Shown: one piece after another, positions 23,009 to 31,501 of the stretch
Layout of the letters: each line of letters begins with the position of its first letter
Numbering within the stretch: the first letter of the stretch is position 1
NCBI RefSeq assembly: GCF_030269765.1
Contig: NZ_BSTX01000001.1
Span: 1,557,370-1,621,369, forward strand
Source: Actinorhabdospora filicis
GTDB lineage: Bacteria; Actinomycetota; Actinomycetes; Mycobacteriales; Micromonosporaceae
Length of the DNA stretch: 64,000 nt
Reading direction: 5' to 3'
Translations under genes and position numbers: made by a program
Notes under the pieces: generated by a model
Databases searched by the model: none
What the model saw: the letters and a program-made list of their open reading frames with translations, nothing else
Told to the model about the DNA's origin: nothing

Positions 23009-25384
23009 TCAGCAGGCGCCCTTGTCCTCCCAGACGCCCCACTGACCGGTGGTCCCGGGCTCTTCGCCCTGGGTCCACCACTTGGCCCGCCAGTTGTGGC
23101 CTTTCCAGGAGACGAGGTTGCCGCCGTTGTACACCTTCGCCCGGTCCCACGAGGGGTTGGTGCAGTTGCCCCCGGTGGGCGGTGTGGTGGTCGGCGGTGT
23201 GGTCGTCGGTGGTGTGGTCGGCCCGGTGGTCGGTCCCGTCGGGTTGCTGGTCGGGTTGGTGGTGCCCGAGCCGCGCGGGTAGTCCGCCGACAGGGAGTAG
23301 GACTTGCCGCCGAAGGTGACCTTCCAGTTGGACGGGGTGGAGACCGGCAGCTTGTAGACGATCTTCACCGCCGCCGAGGCGCCCGGCGCGATGCTCTGCC
23401 AGCTCGGCAGCGTCAGCTTCGCGTGCTGGAAGTCGCCTTTGAGGCCACCGGTGTTGTTGTTGCCGGTATGGCCGCAGGGCCCGTTGGTGAGCGTCCAGCC
23501 CGACTGCTGCGACATGTCGCAGGGGGCGGTGCTGGCGTAGTCGAAGTCGAAGACCGCTCCACCGGGGATGGTCGTGGTGGAGTTGTTGGTGATCTTGAGT
23601 TCGGGGTTGATCGGGTAGTTGGCGTCGCCGACGGCATAGCCGCTCAGCGAGATGCCGACATTGAGCTGGTCGGCCGGAACCGCCGCGTTGGACTTGGTGT
23701 TGCCGTAGGGCCCGGCCTTGTTCAGCTTGTTGTACAGGGTCGTCACCAGGGTGTCGCCCATCTCGTACTGGCCCTTGGCGGCGTTGAAGCTGTAGTCGCC
23801 GGACAGCTCCCAGAACATCACGCCGCCGATGCCCTTGGCGGCGATGTAGTCGGCCTTGGCCGCCAGGGACTGCTCGTCCTCGGTGGACAGGTAGACCTTC
23901 TTCTGGGCGTTCCACAGCCAGGGCGAGCCCAGCGAGGAGGAGTAGTAGCGCTGGTAGTCGCCGGTCACGCGGTCGTCGGGGTCGGTGGCCGGGTCGAGGC
24001 CGTAGGCGGCCAGGTAGTCCGGTGTGATGCCCTCGTCGAGGTTCTTGGCGTGCCACATCGGGTTGGCGCCGGCCGGTTCCTCGGCTCCCTGTGTGTTCTT
24101 GTCATGCCACAGGTTGTCGATGCCGATGGCGCCGTCTCCACATGGGACGGTCGAGCCCACGTCGGGACCCGTTCCCTTGGGACACTTCGTCTGATCGGCC
24201 AGCGCCGATTCACCCCACAGCCCGTTGGTGCCGCCGGTGACGCTCTTCCACCCGCGTGTGTAGAACGGGACGCCGAGGTTGATGCGCCCGGCCGGCATGG
24301 AGCCGCGGAAGTAGTGGTACGCCCAGTCGGTGTTCAGGTAGCCCTGGCCGTACGTGGAGTACATGTTCCAGTTCTTCATCTCCGAGTCGGTGCCGTCGTC
24401 GTAGAGGGCCGCGTTGGGCCCGACGAACTTGTTCCAGGCGCCGTGGAGGTCGTAGGTCATCACGTTGGCGTAGTCGAGGTACTGGGTGACCTGGTAGGAC
24501 TCGCTGCCGCGCAGGATCCACCCGGAGGCCGAGACGGCCGCGGTGAGCAGGTAGTACTTGCCGTCGGCGGCCGAGGCCGCGTTCAGCTTCTCCCGCAGCG
24601 TGCGCATGAGGTTGACGTAGCCGGTCATCAGCCGGGCGCGACGCGGTTCGGAGACGGTGAAGTCGAGCGGGTTGCCCGCCTTGGGCGCGCTGGTGGCGTA
24701 CTCGTAGTCGATGTCGACACCGTTGAAGCCGTACTGCCGGATGAACGCGACCGCGGAGTCGGCGAAGGTGTTGATCTTGTTCTGGTCGTCGGCGAGGGTG
24801 TAGAAGCCGCCGTCATTGACCCGGACGCCCTGGTCGTTGAAGTAACCGCCGGTCTCGGCCCAGCCGCCGACCGAGATCATCGTCTTCACGTTGGGGTAGG
24901 TCTTCTTGTACTTGTTCAGCAGGTTGAAGTGGCCCTTGTAGGGCAGGCTCGGGTCCATCTCCGCGCCGGGGACGCCGGGCCACTCCATGCCGATGGAGGG
25001 GTTGTTCGGGCCCGCGTTGCCGACCGAGACCTTGTTACTGCCGTCGACGTGCGCGAAGGCGTAGTTCAGGTGGGTGACCTTGCCCCAGGGGATGTTCGGG
25101 ACGAGGTACTTCGGGGTTCCGTCGGAGCCGTTGCGCCAGGACGCGAAGTAGCCGATGACGCGGCGGTCGTTGCCGCCCATCTTCTCGCGGCCGGCGTTGT
25201 CGTAGGCGTTGCAGTACGGGACGCTCACGTTGGCCTGGAGGTAGAGCCCGTCCGGGCGGCAGGCGGCGTGGTCCTCGGCCGACTGCGCGATGGCGGGGAT
25301 CAGGACGCCCATCGCCAACGTCAGCGCGGCCACCACCGCGCCGACGGCTAACGGCAGAGGGCGAAATCGGTGCCGGGGTTGCAT
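23009..25384 (-). CDS. Secreted family 18 chitinase with C-terminal chitin-binding domain
   Basis: A 791-residue secreted chitinase. Signal peptide residues 1-36; GH18 catalytic barrel about 74-540 with SVGGW (171-175) and the catalytic motif NGVDIDYE (221-228), in which Glu228 is the acid/base. The first position of the DxxDxDxE motif is Asn221 rather than Asp. A beta-sandwich module follows (about 560-690), then a Pro/Thr linker and a CBM5/12-type chitin-binding domain at the end (WDRAKVYNGG, WKGHNWRAKWW, WGVWEDKG). Codon 12, in the signal peptide, is a rare TTA. SD TGGGAG precedes the ATG. It releases oligomers that the hexosaminidase upstream could finish. Confidence 0.94.
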   Translation of the reverse strand: MQPRHRFRPLPLAVGAVVAALTLAMGVLIPAIAQSAEDHAACRPDGLYLQANVSVPYCNAYDNAGREKMGGNDRRVIGYFASWRNGSDGTPKYLVPNIPWGKVTHLNYAFAHVDGSNKVSVGNAGPNNPSIGMEWPGVPGAEMDPSLPYKGHFNLLNKYKKTYPNVKTMISVGGWAETGGYFNDQGVRVNDGGFYTLADDQNKINTFADSAVAFIRQYGFNGVDIDYEYATSAPKAGNPLDFTVSEPRRARLMTGYVNLMRTLREKLNAASAADGKYYLLTAAVSASGWILRGSESYQVTQYLDYANVMTYDLHGAWNKFVGPNAALYDDGTDSEMKNWNMYSTYGQGYLNTDWAYHYFRGSMPAGRINLGVPFYTRGWKSVTGGTNGLWGESALADQTKCPKGTGPDVGSTVPCGDGAIGIDNLWHDKNTQGAEEPAGANPMWHAKNLDEGITPDYLAAYGLDPATDPDDRVTGDYQRYYSSSLGSPWLWNAQKKVYLSTEDEQSLAAKADYIAAKGIGGVMFWELSGDYSFNAAKGQYEMGDTLVTTLYNKLNKAGPYGNTKSNAAVPADQLNVGISLSGYAVGDANYPINPELKITNNSTTTIPGGAVFDFDYASTAPCDMSQQSGWTLTNGPCGHTGNNNTGGLKGDFQHAKLTLPSWQSIAPGASAAVKIVYKLPVSTPSNWKVTFGGKSYSLSADYPRGSGTTNPTSNPTGPTTGPTTPPTTTPPTTTPPTGGNCTNPSWDRAKVYNGGNLVSWKGHNWRAKWWTQGEEPGTTGQWGVWEDKGAC

Positions 25385-25585
25385 GTTGTCTCCCAGATGT
25401 AGGGCCTGCCAAGGGGATAAGACAGGAACCTTAATGATTTGCCGTGTTTACAGTTTGCGGCACTGTGCGACCGGCCGCAAGAACTTCTCTTAACTGATCA
25501 GAACCGCCCGGTGACCTTCCCGAAACGCTTAATCGGACGTGTTGCCGACAGTGAGGACGACACGACACGGGCGGCCCGATAGGTA

Positions 25586-25630
25586 GATAAGAGAGGAGAG
25601 TGGTGCACAAGCGCCCACTCCACTCTTATC
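25586..25630. repeat. Inverted repeat GATAAGAG...CTCTTATC
   Basis: Imperfect arms GATAAGAGAGGAGAGTGG and CCACTCCACTCTTATC are separated by about 11 nt. The arms are A/T-containing, unlike the GC hairpins that end genes here, so it may be a protein-binding site or an RNA structure and not a terminator. Confidence 0.5.
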
Positions 25631-25899
25631 CGCCCGGGCGAGAGGCGCCCGGCGGCGACCGGACGGCGATGCCGTGGCCGGCGGGCGTGCCGGGCCCGCC
25701 GGCCCGTTCGCCGGGCCGGCGACACCCCCAGTCCACCTCTTCACCCCCGCCTTTTCACCCCTCCCCCGCCCCCTCCCGACGAAGCCGCCATCCGGCGGCC
25801 GCACCCCCTCCGACCTGCGGCGCGTCCTCCCGGCGCGAGCGCTTTGGACGGGGCACGACGGGGCACCGCCCGTCCCCCGGGATCCACCGATGTGACCTG

Positions 25900-25922
25900 C
25901 GATACGAAACGGTGCCGTATCG
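25900..25922 (+). promoter_or_regulatory. Palindromic operator upstream of MFS exporter
   Basis: CGATACG and CGTATCG flank a 9-nt centre; an extra half site CGTATCGA occurs about 50 bp downstream. The TetR gene immediately downstream of the exporter is the obvious candidate to bind it. Confidence 0.6.
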
Positions 25923-25992
25923 GATTCCCGGGCGTAGGTTCAGACGGAGTCAATTACGAGTCATCCCCGTATCGAATCCTGAGGGAGCACCA

Positions 25993-27600
25993 ATGTCACG
26001 CGACGCCTCAGCGCCGCCCTCTCCGGCCGAAGCCCCCATGGGCGGCCACCCCCGCCGCTGGGCCATCCTCGGCGTCCTCGTCGTCAGCCTGCTGGTCGTC
26101 GTCCTCGACAACACCGTGCTGAACGTGGCCATGAAGACCATCGCCGACCCGGACGCGGGCATCGGCGCCAGCCAGAGTGAGCTGGCCTGGTCGATCAACT
26201 CCTACACCCTTGTCTTCGCCGGCCTGCTGTTCACCTTCGGTGTCCTGGGCGACCGCATCGGCCGCCGCATCATGCTGGTGGGCGGCATGGTGGTCTTCGG
26301 TTTGACCTCGCTGGCCTCCGCCTTCGCCGACACCCCGACCCAGCTGATCTGGTTCCGGGCGGGCATGGGCATCGGCGCGGCGGCGATCCTGCCGGCCACC
26401 TTGTCGATCATCTCCAACGTCTTCGACCCGCGGGAGCGCGGCAAGGCCATCGGCCTGTGGGCGGGTGCCGTCGGTCTCGGCGCGGCCATCGGGCCGGTGC
26501 TGGGCGGGTTCCTGCTGGAGCACTTCTGGTGGGGCTCGGTCTTCCTGATCAACGTCCCCGTGGTCGTCATCGGCATCATCGCGATCTTCATGCTGGTCCC
26601 GGAGTCGAAGGACCCGAAGCCCGCCAAGCTCGACGTGGTCGGCGTGCTGCTGTCCATCATCGGCCTGACGCTGCTGACCTACGGCATCATCGAGGGCGGC
26701 GACAGCGGCGACTGGGGCCAGCTCAAGGTGTGGGGCACCCTCGCCGGTTCGGTGGTCGTGCTGGTGGCCTTCGTGCTCTACGAGCGCAAGATCCCCAACC
26801 CCGCGCTGGACGTGACGCTGTTCCGCAACCGCATGTTCGCCGGCGCCACCGGCACCATCGGCCTGGTGTTCTTCGCGGCCATGGGCCTGATGTTCTTCTT
26901 CGCCTTCTACCTCCAGGCGGTCCGCCAGCTCAGCCCGATCCAGACCGGTCTGCTGTTCGTCCCGTTCGCGGCTGCGCAGCTGATCTTCGCCCCGCGCTCG
27001 GCGGCGATGGTCAAGAAGTACGGCGCGCGCGCGGTGTCCTCGGTCGGCATGCTGATCGTCACCGCCAGCTTCCTGGTGTACTTCACCTTCGGCACCGACA
27101 CGCCCATGTGGCTGGTCGCGGTGATGTTCTTCGTGCAGGGCGCGGGCATGGCCAACGTGATGCCCCCGGCCACCGAGGCCGTGCAGGCGTCGGTCCCGCG
27201 GGAGAAGGCCGGTGTGGGTTCGGCGGTGTCGAACACCATCCGCCAGGTCGGCGGCGCGCTCGGTGTCGCGGTGCTCGGCTCGGTCCTCTCGCAGATCTAC
27301 CGCGACAAGATCGGCCCGACCCTGGACTCCGTGCCGAACCTCTCGGCGGAGGCCCACGAGGCCGCGTCCAGCTCGATCATGGGCACCTACGGCGTGGTCG
27401 AGCACTCCGGCGGCGCGGCCGACGCGCTGATCGCGCCCGCCAACGACGCCTTCATCTCCGCCATGCACACCACGACCCTGGCCGCCGCGGTCATCGCCTT
27501 CATCGGCGTGATCGTGAGCTGGACCCTGCTGCCGGGAAAGCGCGGCGGGGGCTCCCAGGCGGAGGCCCCGGCCGCCGAGCCGGTGCTCATGGAAGCCTAG
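25993..27600 (+). CDS. MFS drug exporter, DHA2 (14-helix) type
   Basis: A 535-residue integral membrane protein with about 14 hydrophobic helices. Helix 1 carries LDNTVLNVA (motif D1 of the DHA2 family) and the first loop GVLGDRIGRRIMLVGG is motif A. Start ATG 25993 has GAGGGAG just upstream; the long frame before it runs through the intergenic region. A TetR gene follows 4 bp after the stop, and a palindromic operator precedes the exporter, so this looks like a self-contained inducible efflux unit. Substrate unknown. Confidence 0.93.
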   Translation: MSRDASAPPSPAEAPMGGHPRRWAILGVLVVSLLVVVLDNTVLNVAMKTIADPDAGIGASQSELAWSINSYTLVFAGLLFTFGVLGDRIGRRIMLVGGMVVFGLTSLASAFADTPTQLIWFRAGMGIGAAAILPATLSIISNVFDPRERGKAIGLWAGAVGLGAAIGPVLGGFLLEHFWWGSVFLINVPVVVIGIIAIFMLVPESKDPKPAKLDVVGVLLSIIGLTLLTYGIIEGGDSGDWGQLKVWGTLAGSVVVLVAFVLYERKIPNPALDVTLFRNRMFAGATGTIGLVFFAAMGLMFFFAFYLQAVRQLSPIQTGLLFVPFAAAQLIFAPRSAAMVKKYGARAVSSVGMLIVTASFLVYFTFGTDTPMWLVAVMFFVQGAGMANVMPPATEAVQASVPREKAGVGSAVSNTIRQVGGALGVAVLGSVLSQIYRDKIGPTLDSVPNLSAEAHEAASSSIMGTYGVVEHSGGAADALIAPANDAFISAMHTTTLAAAVIAFIGVIVSWTLLPGKRGGGSQAEAPAAEPVLMEA

Positions 27601-27604
27601 GGGG

Positions 27605-28222
27605 ATGAGCAATACGACCGACGCCGGGGTTTCACGGCCTCCAGGGAGGCCGCGCGACCCCGGCGTCGCCGGAGCCATCACCGACGCCGTCCTCAAGATG
27701 CTCGCCGAGGGCGGATCCATCGAGGCGCTGTCCATCGAGGCGGTCGCCTCGCGCGCGGGAGTGGGCAAGGCGACGATCTACCGGCGCTGGCCGGGCAAGG
27801 AAGAGCTGGTCATGGACGCCATCGCGTCCCTGAAGGGCAAGCTCGTCGAGCCCGACACCGGGTCGGTGCGCGAGGACCTGCTCCAGCTCCTGCGGTCCAT
27901 GGCGGTGTCGAAGGACATCGACCAGGACGCCCGGATCGTGCCCTGCATCGCGCTGGAGATGCGCCGCAACCCCAAGTTCCGCGCCCTGCACGAGCAGGTG
28001 GTGGAGAAGCGGCGCGAGATCTCCCGCTCGGTCCTGCGCCGGGGCGTCGCCACCGGCCAGCTGCGCGAGGACCTCGACGTCGACGTGGCCATGTCGATGC
28101 TGTCGAGCCCGATGCTCATGAACAAGCTCTACGGTCCCAACCCGCGCATCGACGGCGAGACCTTCGCCGAGCGGGTCGTGGACACGCTGCTGGCCGGGAT
28201 CAGCGGGCCGAAGGCGGACTGA
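27605..28222 (+). CDS. TetR family repressor of the adjacent exporter
   Basis: A 205-residue protein with a TetR helix-turn-helix over residues 20-65 (IEAVASRAGVGKATIYRRW is the recognition part), followed by a helical ligand domain of the TetR_C family with an ILR/MRR-rich middle. It begins 4 bp after the exporter stop codon, so both are co-transcribed. The likely target is the palindrome at 25900-25922. A terminator follows at once. Confidence 0.92.
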   Translation: MSNTTDAGVSRPPGRPRDPGVAGAITDAVLKMLAEGGSIEALSIEAVASRAGVGKATIYRRWPGKEELVMDAIASLKGKLVEPDTGSVREDLLQLLRSMAVSKDIDQDARIVPCIALEMRRNPKFRALHEQVVEKRREISRSVLRRGVATGQLREDLDVDVAMSMLSSPMLMNKLYGPNPRIDGETFAERVVDTLLAGISGPKAD

Positions 28223-28223
28223 G

Positions 28224-28248
28224 GGCGGCGGGGTCACACCCCGCCGCC
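28224..28248 (+). terminator. Terminator after the MFS-TetR operon
   Basis: A perfect 11-bp stem GGCGGCGGGGT/ACCCCGCCGCC with a 3-nt loop, directly after the TetR stop. Confidence 0.85.
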
Positions 28249-28317
28249 GTTCGTCATGGGTAGAGCGCCTGTTCGAAGGCCGTCGATCTAGGCCCCGATC
28301 ACTGCTAGTGTGCGGGA

Positions 28318-29691
28318 ATGGCCGACGCGTACGGTATCCACCGCCGGGCCGTGACCCGGCTCGGCGACGCCCTCGCCGCCCTCCCGCCCGACGCCCCTCT
28401 GCGCCTGGCCAAACAGAGTTCCAACCTGTTCAGATTCGGCGCGCGCGACACCGCCCCCGGACTGCCGACGATGGGCCTCGACCGGGTCATCCGGATCGAT
28501 CCCGAGGCGCGGACGGCCGAGGTCGGCGGGCTCATCACCTACGACGCCCTCGTCGCCGCGACCCTCCCCCACGGGCTCATGCCGAAGGTCGTCCCGCAGC
28601 TCAAGACCATCACCCTCGGCGGCGCCGTCGCCGGGCTCGGCATCGAGTCGGCGTCCTTCCGCAACGGCCTCCCCCACGAGTCGGTGCGCGAGATGGACGT
28701 CCTGACCGGCGCCGGTGAGCTGGTCACCGTCGTCCCCGGCGGCGAGCACGACGCCCTGTGGCGCGGGCTGCCCAACTCCTACGGCACCCTCGGTTACGCG
28801 TTGCGGCTGGTCATCGACCTGGAGCCGGTCAAGCCCTTCGTGACCGTGCGGCACCTGCGCTTCGATGACGCCGCGTCCTGCTTCAAGACGATGGACGAGC
28901 TGACGCGCACCCGCGTCCACGAGGGGCACTCGGTGGACTTCCTGGACGGCGTGGTCTTCTCGCCGGAGGAGATGTACCTGTCGGTGGGCACGTTCGCCGA
29001 CGAGGCGCCCTACGCGTCCGACTACACGGGCATGGGCGTCTACTACAAGTCGCTGCGGACGCGCACGATCGACCACCTGCGGGTCGGCGACTACCTGTGG
29101 CGCTGGGACACCGACTGGTTCTGGTGCTCGGCGGCCTTCGGGGTCCAGAACCCGGCGGTGCGGGCGCTGTGGCCCAAGCGGCTGCGGCGTTCGGACGTGT
29201 ACCGCCGGCTGGTCGCCCTCGACCGGCGGCACGGGCTGACGGCGAGGCTGGGCGCGATGCGCGGGCAGCGCGCCGAGCTGGTCGTCCAGGACGTCGAGCT
29301 GCCCATCGAGCGGGCCGCGGAGTTCCTGGCGGACTTCTGCGCCGAGGTGCCGATCCGGCCGATCTGGCTGTGCCCGCTGGCCCTGTCCGATTCCGCGCAG
29401 TGGCCGCTGTACCCGCTGGCACCGGGCCGGATGTACGTGAACTTCGGCTTCTGGGCGACCGCGCCGCTGGCGCCGGGCCAGTCGCCGGACCACCACAACC
29501 TCTTCGTGGAGCGGCTCGTCGACGATCTCGGCGGGCACAAATCGCTCTACTCCACGGTTCATTACGACCGTGACGCGTTCTGGCGCCACTACAACGGCGA
29601 GGCGTACCGGGGACTGAAGGACCGCTACGACCCGCGCGGGCGTTTCCCCGATCTCTATCGGAAGGTGACCGGTGACCATACGACTGTCTGA
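28318..29691 (+). CDS. FAD-binding reductase of 10-methyl fatty acid synthesis (TmsA/BfaA-like)
   Basis: A 457-residue flavoprotein of the DHCR24/PCMH type: the FAD-binding domain spans residues 1-190 with LRLAKQSSNLFRFG, TAEVGGLITYDALV and TLGGAVAGLGIESASFRNG. It lies in one operon with a cyclopropane-synthase-like methyltransferase and overlaps it by 20 bp. In mycobacteria and other actinobacteria this pair makes 10-methyl branched (tuberculostearic-type) acids: the methyltransferase adds a methylene to oleoyl chains and the flavoprotein reduces it. A TAGTGT hexamer ends 6 nt before the ATG and there is no Shine-Dalgarno sequence, so the mRNA is probably leaderless. Confidence 0.82.
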   Translation: MADAYGIHRRAVTRLGDALAALPPDAPLRLAKQSSNLFRFGARDTAPGLPTMGLDRVIRIDPEARTAEVGGLITYDALVAATLPHGLMPKVVPQLKTITLGGAVAGLGIESASFRNGLPHESVREMDVLTGAGELVTVVPGGEHDALWRGLPNSYGTLGYALRLVIDLEPVKPFVTVRHLRFDDAASCFKTMDELTRTRVHEGHSVDFLDGVVFSPEEMYLSVGTFADEAPYASDYTGMGVYYKSLRTRTIDHLRVGDYLWRWDTDWFWCSAAFGVQNPAVRALWPKRLRRSDVYRRLVALDRRHGLTARLGAMRGQRAELVVQDVELPIERAAEFLADFCAEVPIRPIWLCPLALSDSAQWPLYPLAPGRMYVNFGFWATAPLAPGQSPDHHNLFVERLVDDLGGHKSLYSTVHYDRDAFWRHYNGEAYRGLKDRYDPRGRFPDLYRKVTGDHTTV

Positions 29692-30919
29692 TGTGTACGA
29701 ACAGCTCGTCGGGCCCGACGTGCCCGTGGCCTTCCAGGGCTACGACGGCAGCCACGCCGGGCCCTCCGACGCGGTGGCCACGATCGTCATACGCGAGCCC
29801 ATCGCGCTGAACTACCTGGCCACCGGCCTCAAAGGCGGCATCGGGCTGGCGCGCGCCTACGTGACCGGGGCCATCGACGTGACCGGCGACCTGTACTCGG
29901 GGCTGCGGGCCCTGTGGACGCGGGTGCCGTCGGTGTCGAAGGCGCAGGCCATCGCGATCTTCTCCAAGCTGGGCGGGCTGAAGCTGCTCAAGCGCCCGCC
30001 GCTGCCGCCGGGCGAGGCGCGGCTGTCCGGCCGGACGCACTCCCGGCAGCGCGACGCCGCCGCCATCGCCCACCACTACGACGTCTCGAACGCGTTCTAC
30101 GAGCTGATCCTGGGCCCGTCCATGGCCTACACGTGCGCGGTGTACCCGACCGAGGTCGCCACGCTGGAGCAGGCGCAGTTCGAGAAGCACGACCTGGTGG
30201 CCCGCAAGCTCGGCCTGAAGTCCGGGATGCGGCTGCTGGACGTCGGCTGCGGCTGGGGCGGGATGGTCATGCACGCCGCGCGCGAGTACGGCGTGAAGGC
30301 CCTGGGCGTGACGCTGTCGAAGCAGCAGGCGACCTGGGCGCAGGAGAAGATCAAGTCCGAGGGCCTGGAGGACCTGGCCGAGGTCCGCTTCATGGACTAC
30401 CGCGACGCCGCCGAGACCGACTTCGACGCGATCAGCTCCATCGGCCTGACCGAGCACATCGGACGGGCGCAGCAGGCGTCCTACTTCCGCTCGCTCTACG
30501 ACAAGCTCAAGCCGGGCGGGCGGCTGCTGAACCACACCATCACCCACCCGCACGGCAACTTCCCGCCGAACGAGCGCGGCGGGTTCATCACCCGCTACAT
30601 CTTCCCCGACGGCGAGCTGTCGGGCCCGGGCGTGCTGATGTCGCACATCCACGACGTGGGCTTCGAGGTCCGGCACTCGGAGAACCTGCGCGAGCACTAC
30701 GCGATGACGCTGCGGGCGTGGTGGGCGAACCTGAAGGCGAACTGGGAGGCCGCGGTCGCCGAGGTCGGCGAGCAGACCGCGCGCGCCTGGCTGCTGTACC
30801 TGGTCGGTTCGCAGCTGGGCTTCGAGACCAACGGCATCGAGCTGCACCAGTTCCTGGCGGTGCGGCTGGACGACGACGCCGACGCGCACATGCCGCTGCG
30901 GCCGAACTGGGGGAGCTGA
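29672..30919 (+). CDS. Cyclopropane-synthase-family lipid methyltransferase (TmsB/BfaB-like)
   Basis: A 415-residue SAM-dependent enzyme of the cyclopropane fatty acid synthase family. The SAM motif LLDVGCGWGGMVMHA lies near residue 190, with HYDVSNAFYELILG and AYTCAVYP before it, both family hallmarks of the lipid-binding site. GTG 29672 sits inside the 3' end of the flavoprotein gene (AAGGTGA upstream), which implies translational coupling. With that partner it probably converts oleoyl phospholipids to 10-methylene and then 10-methylstearoyl lipids. A cyclopropane synthase role cannot be excluded, but the paired reductase argues against it. Confidence 0.85.
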   Translation: MTIRLSDVYEQLVGPDVPVAFQGYDGSHAGPSDAVATIVIREPIALNYLATGLKGGIGLARAYVTGAIDVTGDLYSGLRALWTRVPSVSKAQAIAIFSKLGGLKLLKRPPLPPGEARLSGRTHSRQRDAAAIAHHYDVSNAFYELILGPSMAYTCAVYPTEVATLEQAQFEKHDLVARKLGLKSGMRLLDVGCGWGGMVMHAAREYGVKALGVTLSKQQATWAQEKIKSEGLEDLAEVRFMDYRDAAETDFDAISSIGLTEHIGRAQQASYFRSLYDKLKPGGRLLNHTITHPHGNFPPNERGGFITRYIFPDGELSGPGVLMSHIHDVGFEVRHSENLREHYAMTLRAWWANLKANWEAAVAEVGEQTARAWLLYLVGSQLGFETNGIELHQFLAVRLDDDADAHMPLRPNWGS

Positions 30920-30927
30920 GACGCGGC

Positions 30928-30964
30928 GTGGGGCCCGCCGCCCTGGCGGGGTGGCGGGTCCCAC
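30928..30964. terminator. Terminator after the lipid methylation operon
   Basis: 12-nt arms GTGGGGCCCGCC and GGCGGGTCCCAC pair with one G-T wobble around a 13-nt loop, 8 bp past the stop. Confidence 0.75.
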
Positions 30965-30968
30965 GCAC

Positions 30969-31329
30969 CTAGAAGGGCGGCGATCGGCGCGGAGCCGATG
31001 AGGCACGGCGGGGCGGTACGTCGGCCTCGCCGATGATGCCGCTTGAGAGGCGGCGGACCAGCAGAGTCGCGCCGATGCCGGCGGCGAACGCCATGGTGAG
31101 CATCGCCGGCCCGCGGTCCCGGCGGCCCTTCTCTCGCGCTCCCGGCCCGCGCGGCCATCCCCGGCACGTCCGGCATCGCCGTGAGCGCACCCATCGCGCG
31201 TCGCTCCGGCGCTTCACGCGCATCCCGCGCCGCGTCCACGCCGGGCGCGAAGACCGTCCGCACGACTCGGCGGGCGATGTGACCGGTGATCCCTTCGCCG
31301 CCGAGGTCGGCGCCCGCCCCTTGTCCCAT
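30969..31329 (-). pseudogene. Frameshifted small membrane-protein gene
   Basis: Two minus-strand frames with strong GC third-position bias join end to end. From ATG 31329 one frame encodes MGQGAGADLGG, then ITGHIARRVVRTVFAPGVD and a helical part down to about 31135; coding bias then moves by one base to the frame encoding MLTMAFAAGIGATLLVRRL, a membrane helix, ending at 30969. Together they give one protein of roughly 118 residues with a C-terminal membrane segment. A single-base indel near AGAGAAGGG (31125-31140) explains it, whether a real mutation or an assembly error. No family recognised. If only the distal part is translated, a 44-residue peptide from 31103 remains. Confidence 0.45.
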
Positions 31330-31501
31330 ATGGACGGGCCGGGGCGCGCGTCCGCACGCGGCGGGCGATGTCCGGCCGGGCATTCACGGCGATAGATGAT
31401 CAAGGTTTCGCGTTTCCGTCGGTCCCAGCGGTGATGGCGTCGTCACCGCGTGCCATCATGTGACATCACCGTCAAATCCACCAAAAGACTCACGGACTGA
31501 C

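Larger units (their letters stand above)
25385..25992. other. 608-bp intergenic region between chitinase and MFS exporter
   Basis: No gene was found. It holds the chitinase promoter region (25390-25500, unusually AT-rich for this window), a long inverted repeat at 25586-25630, a pyrimidine-rich stretch at 25735-25790 and a palindromic operator at 25900-25922. Reading frames that cross it lack coding bias. Confidence 0.6.
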
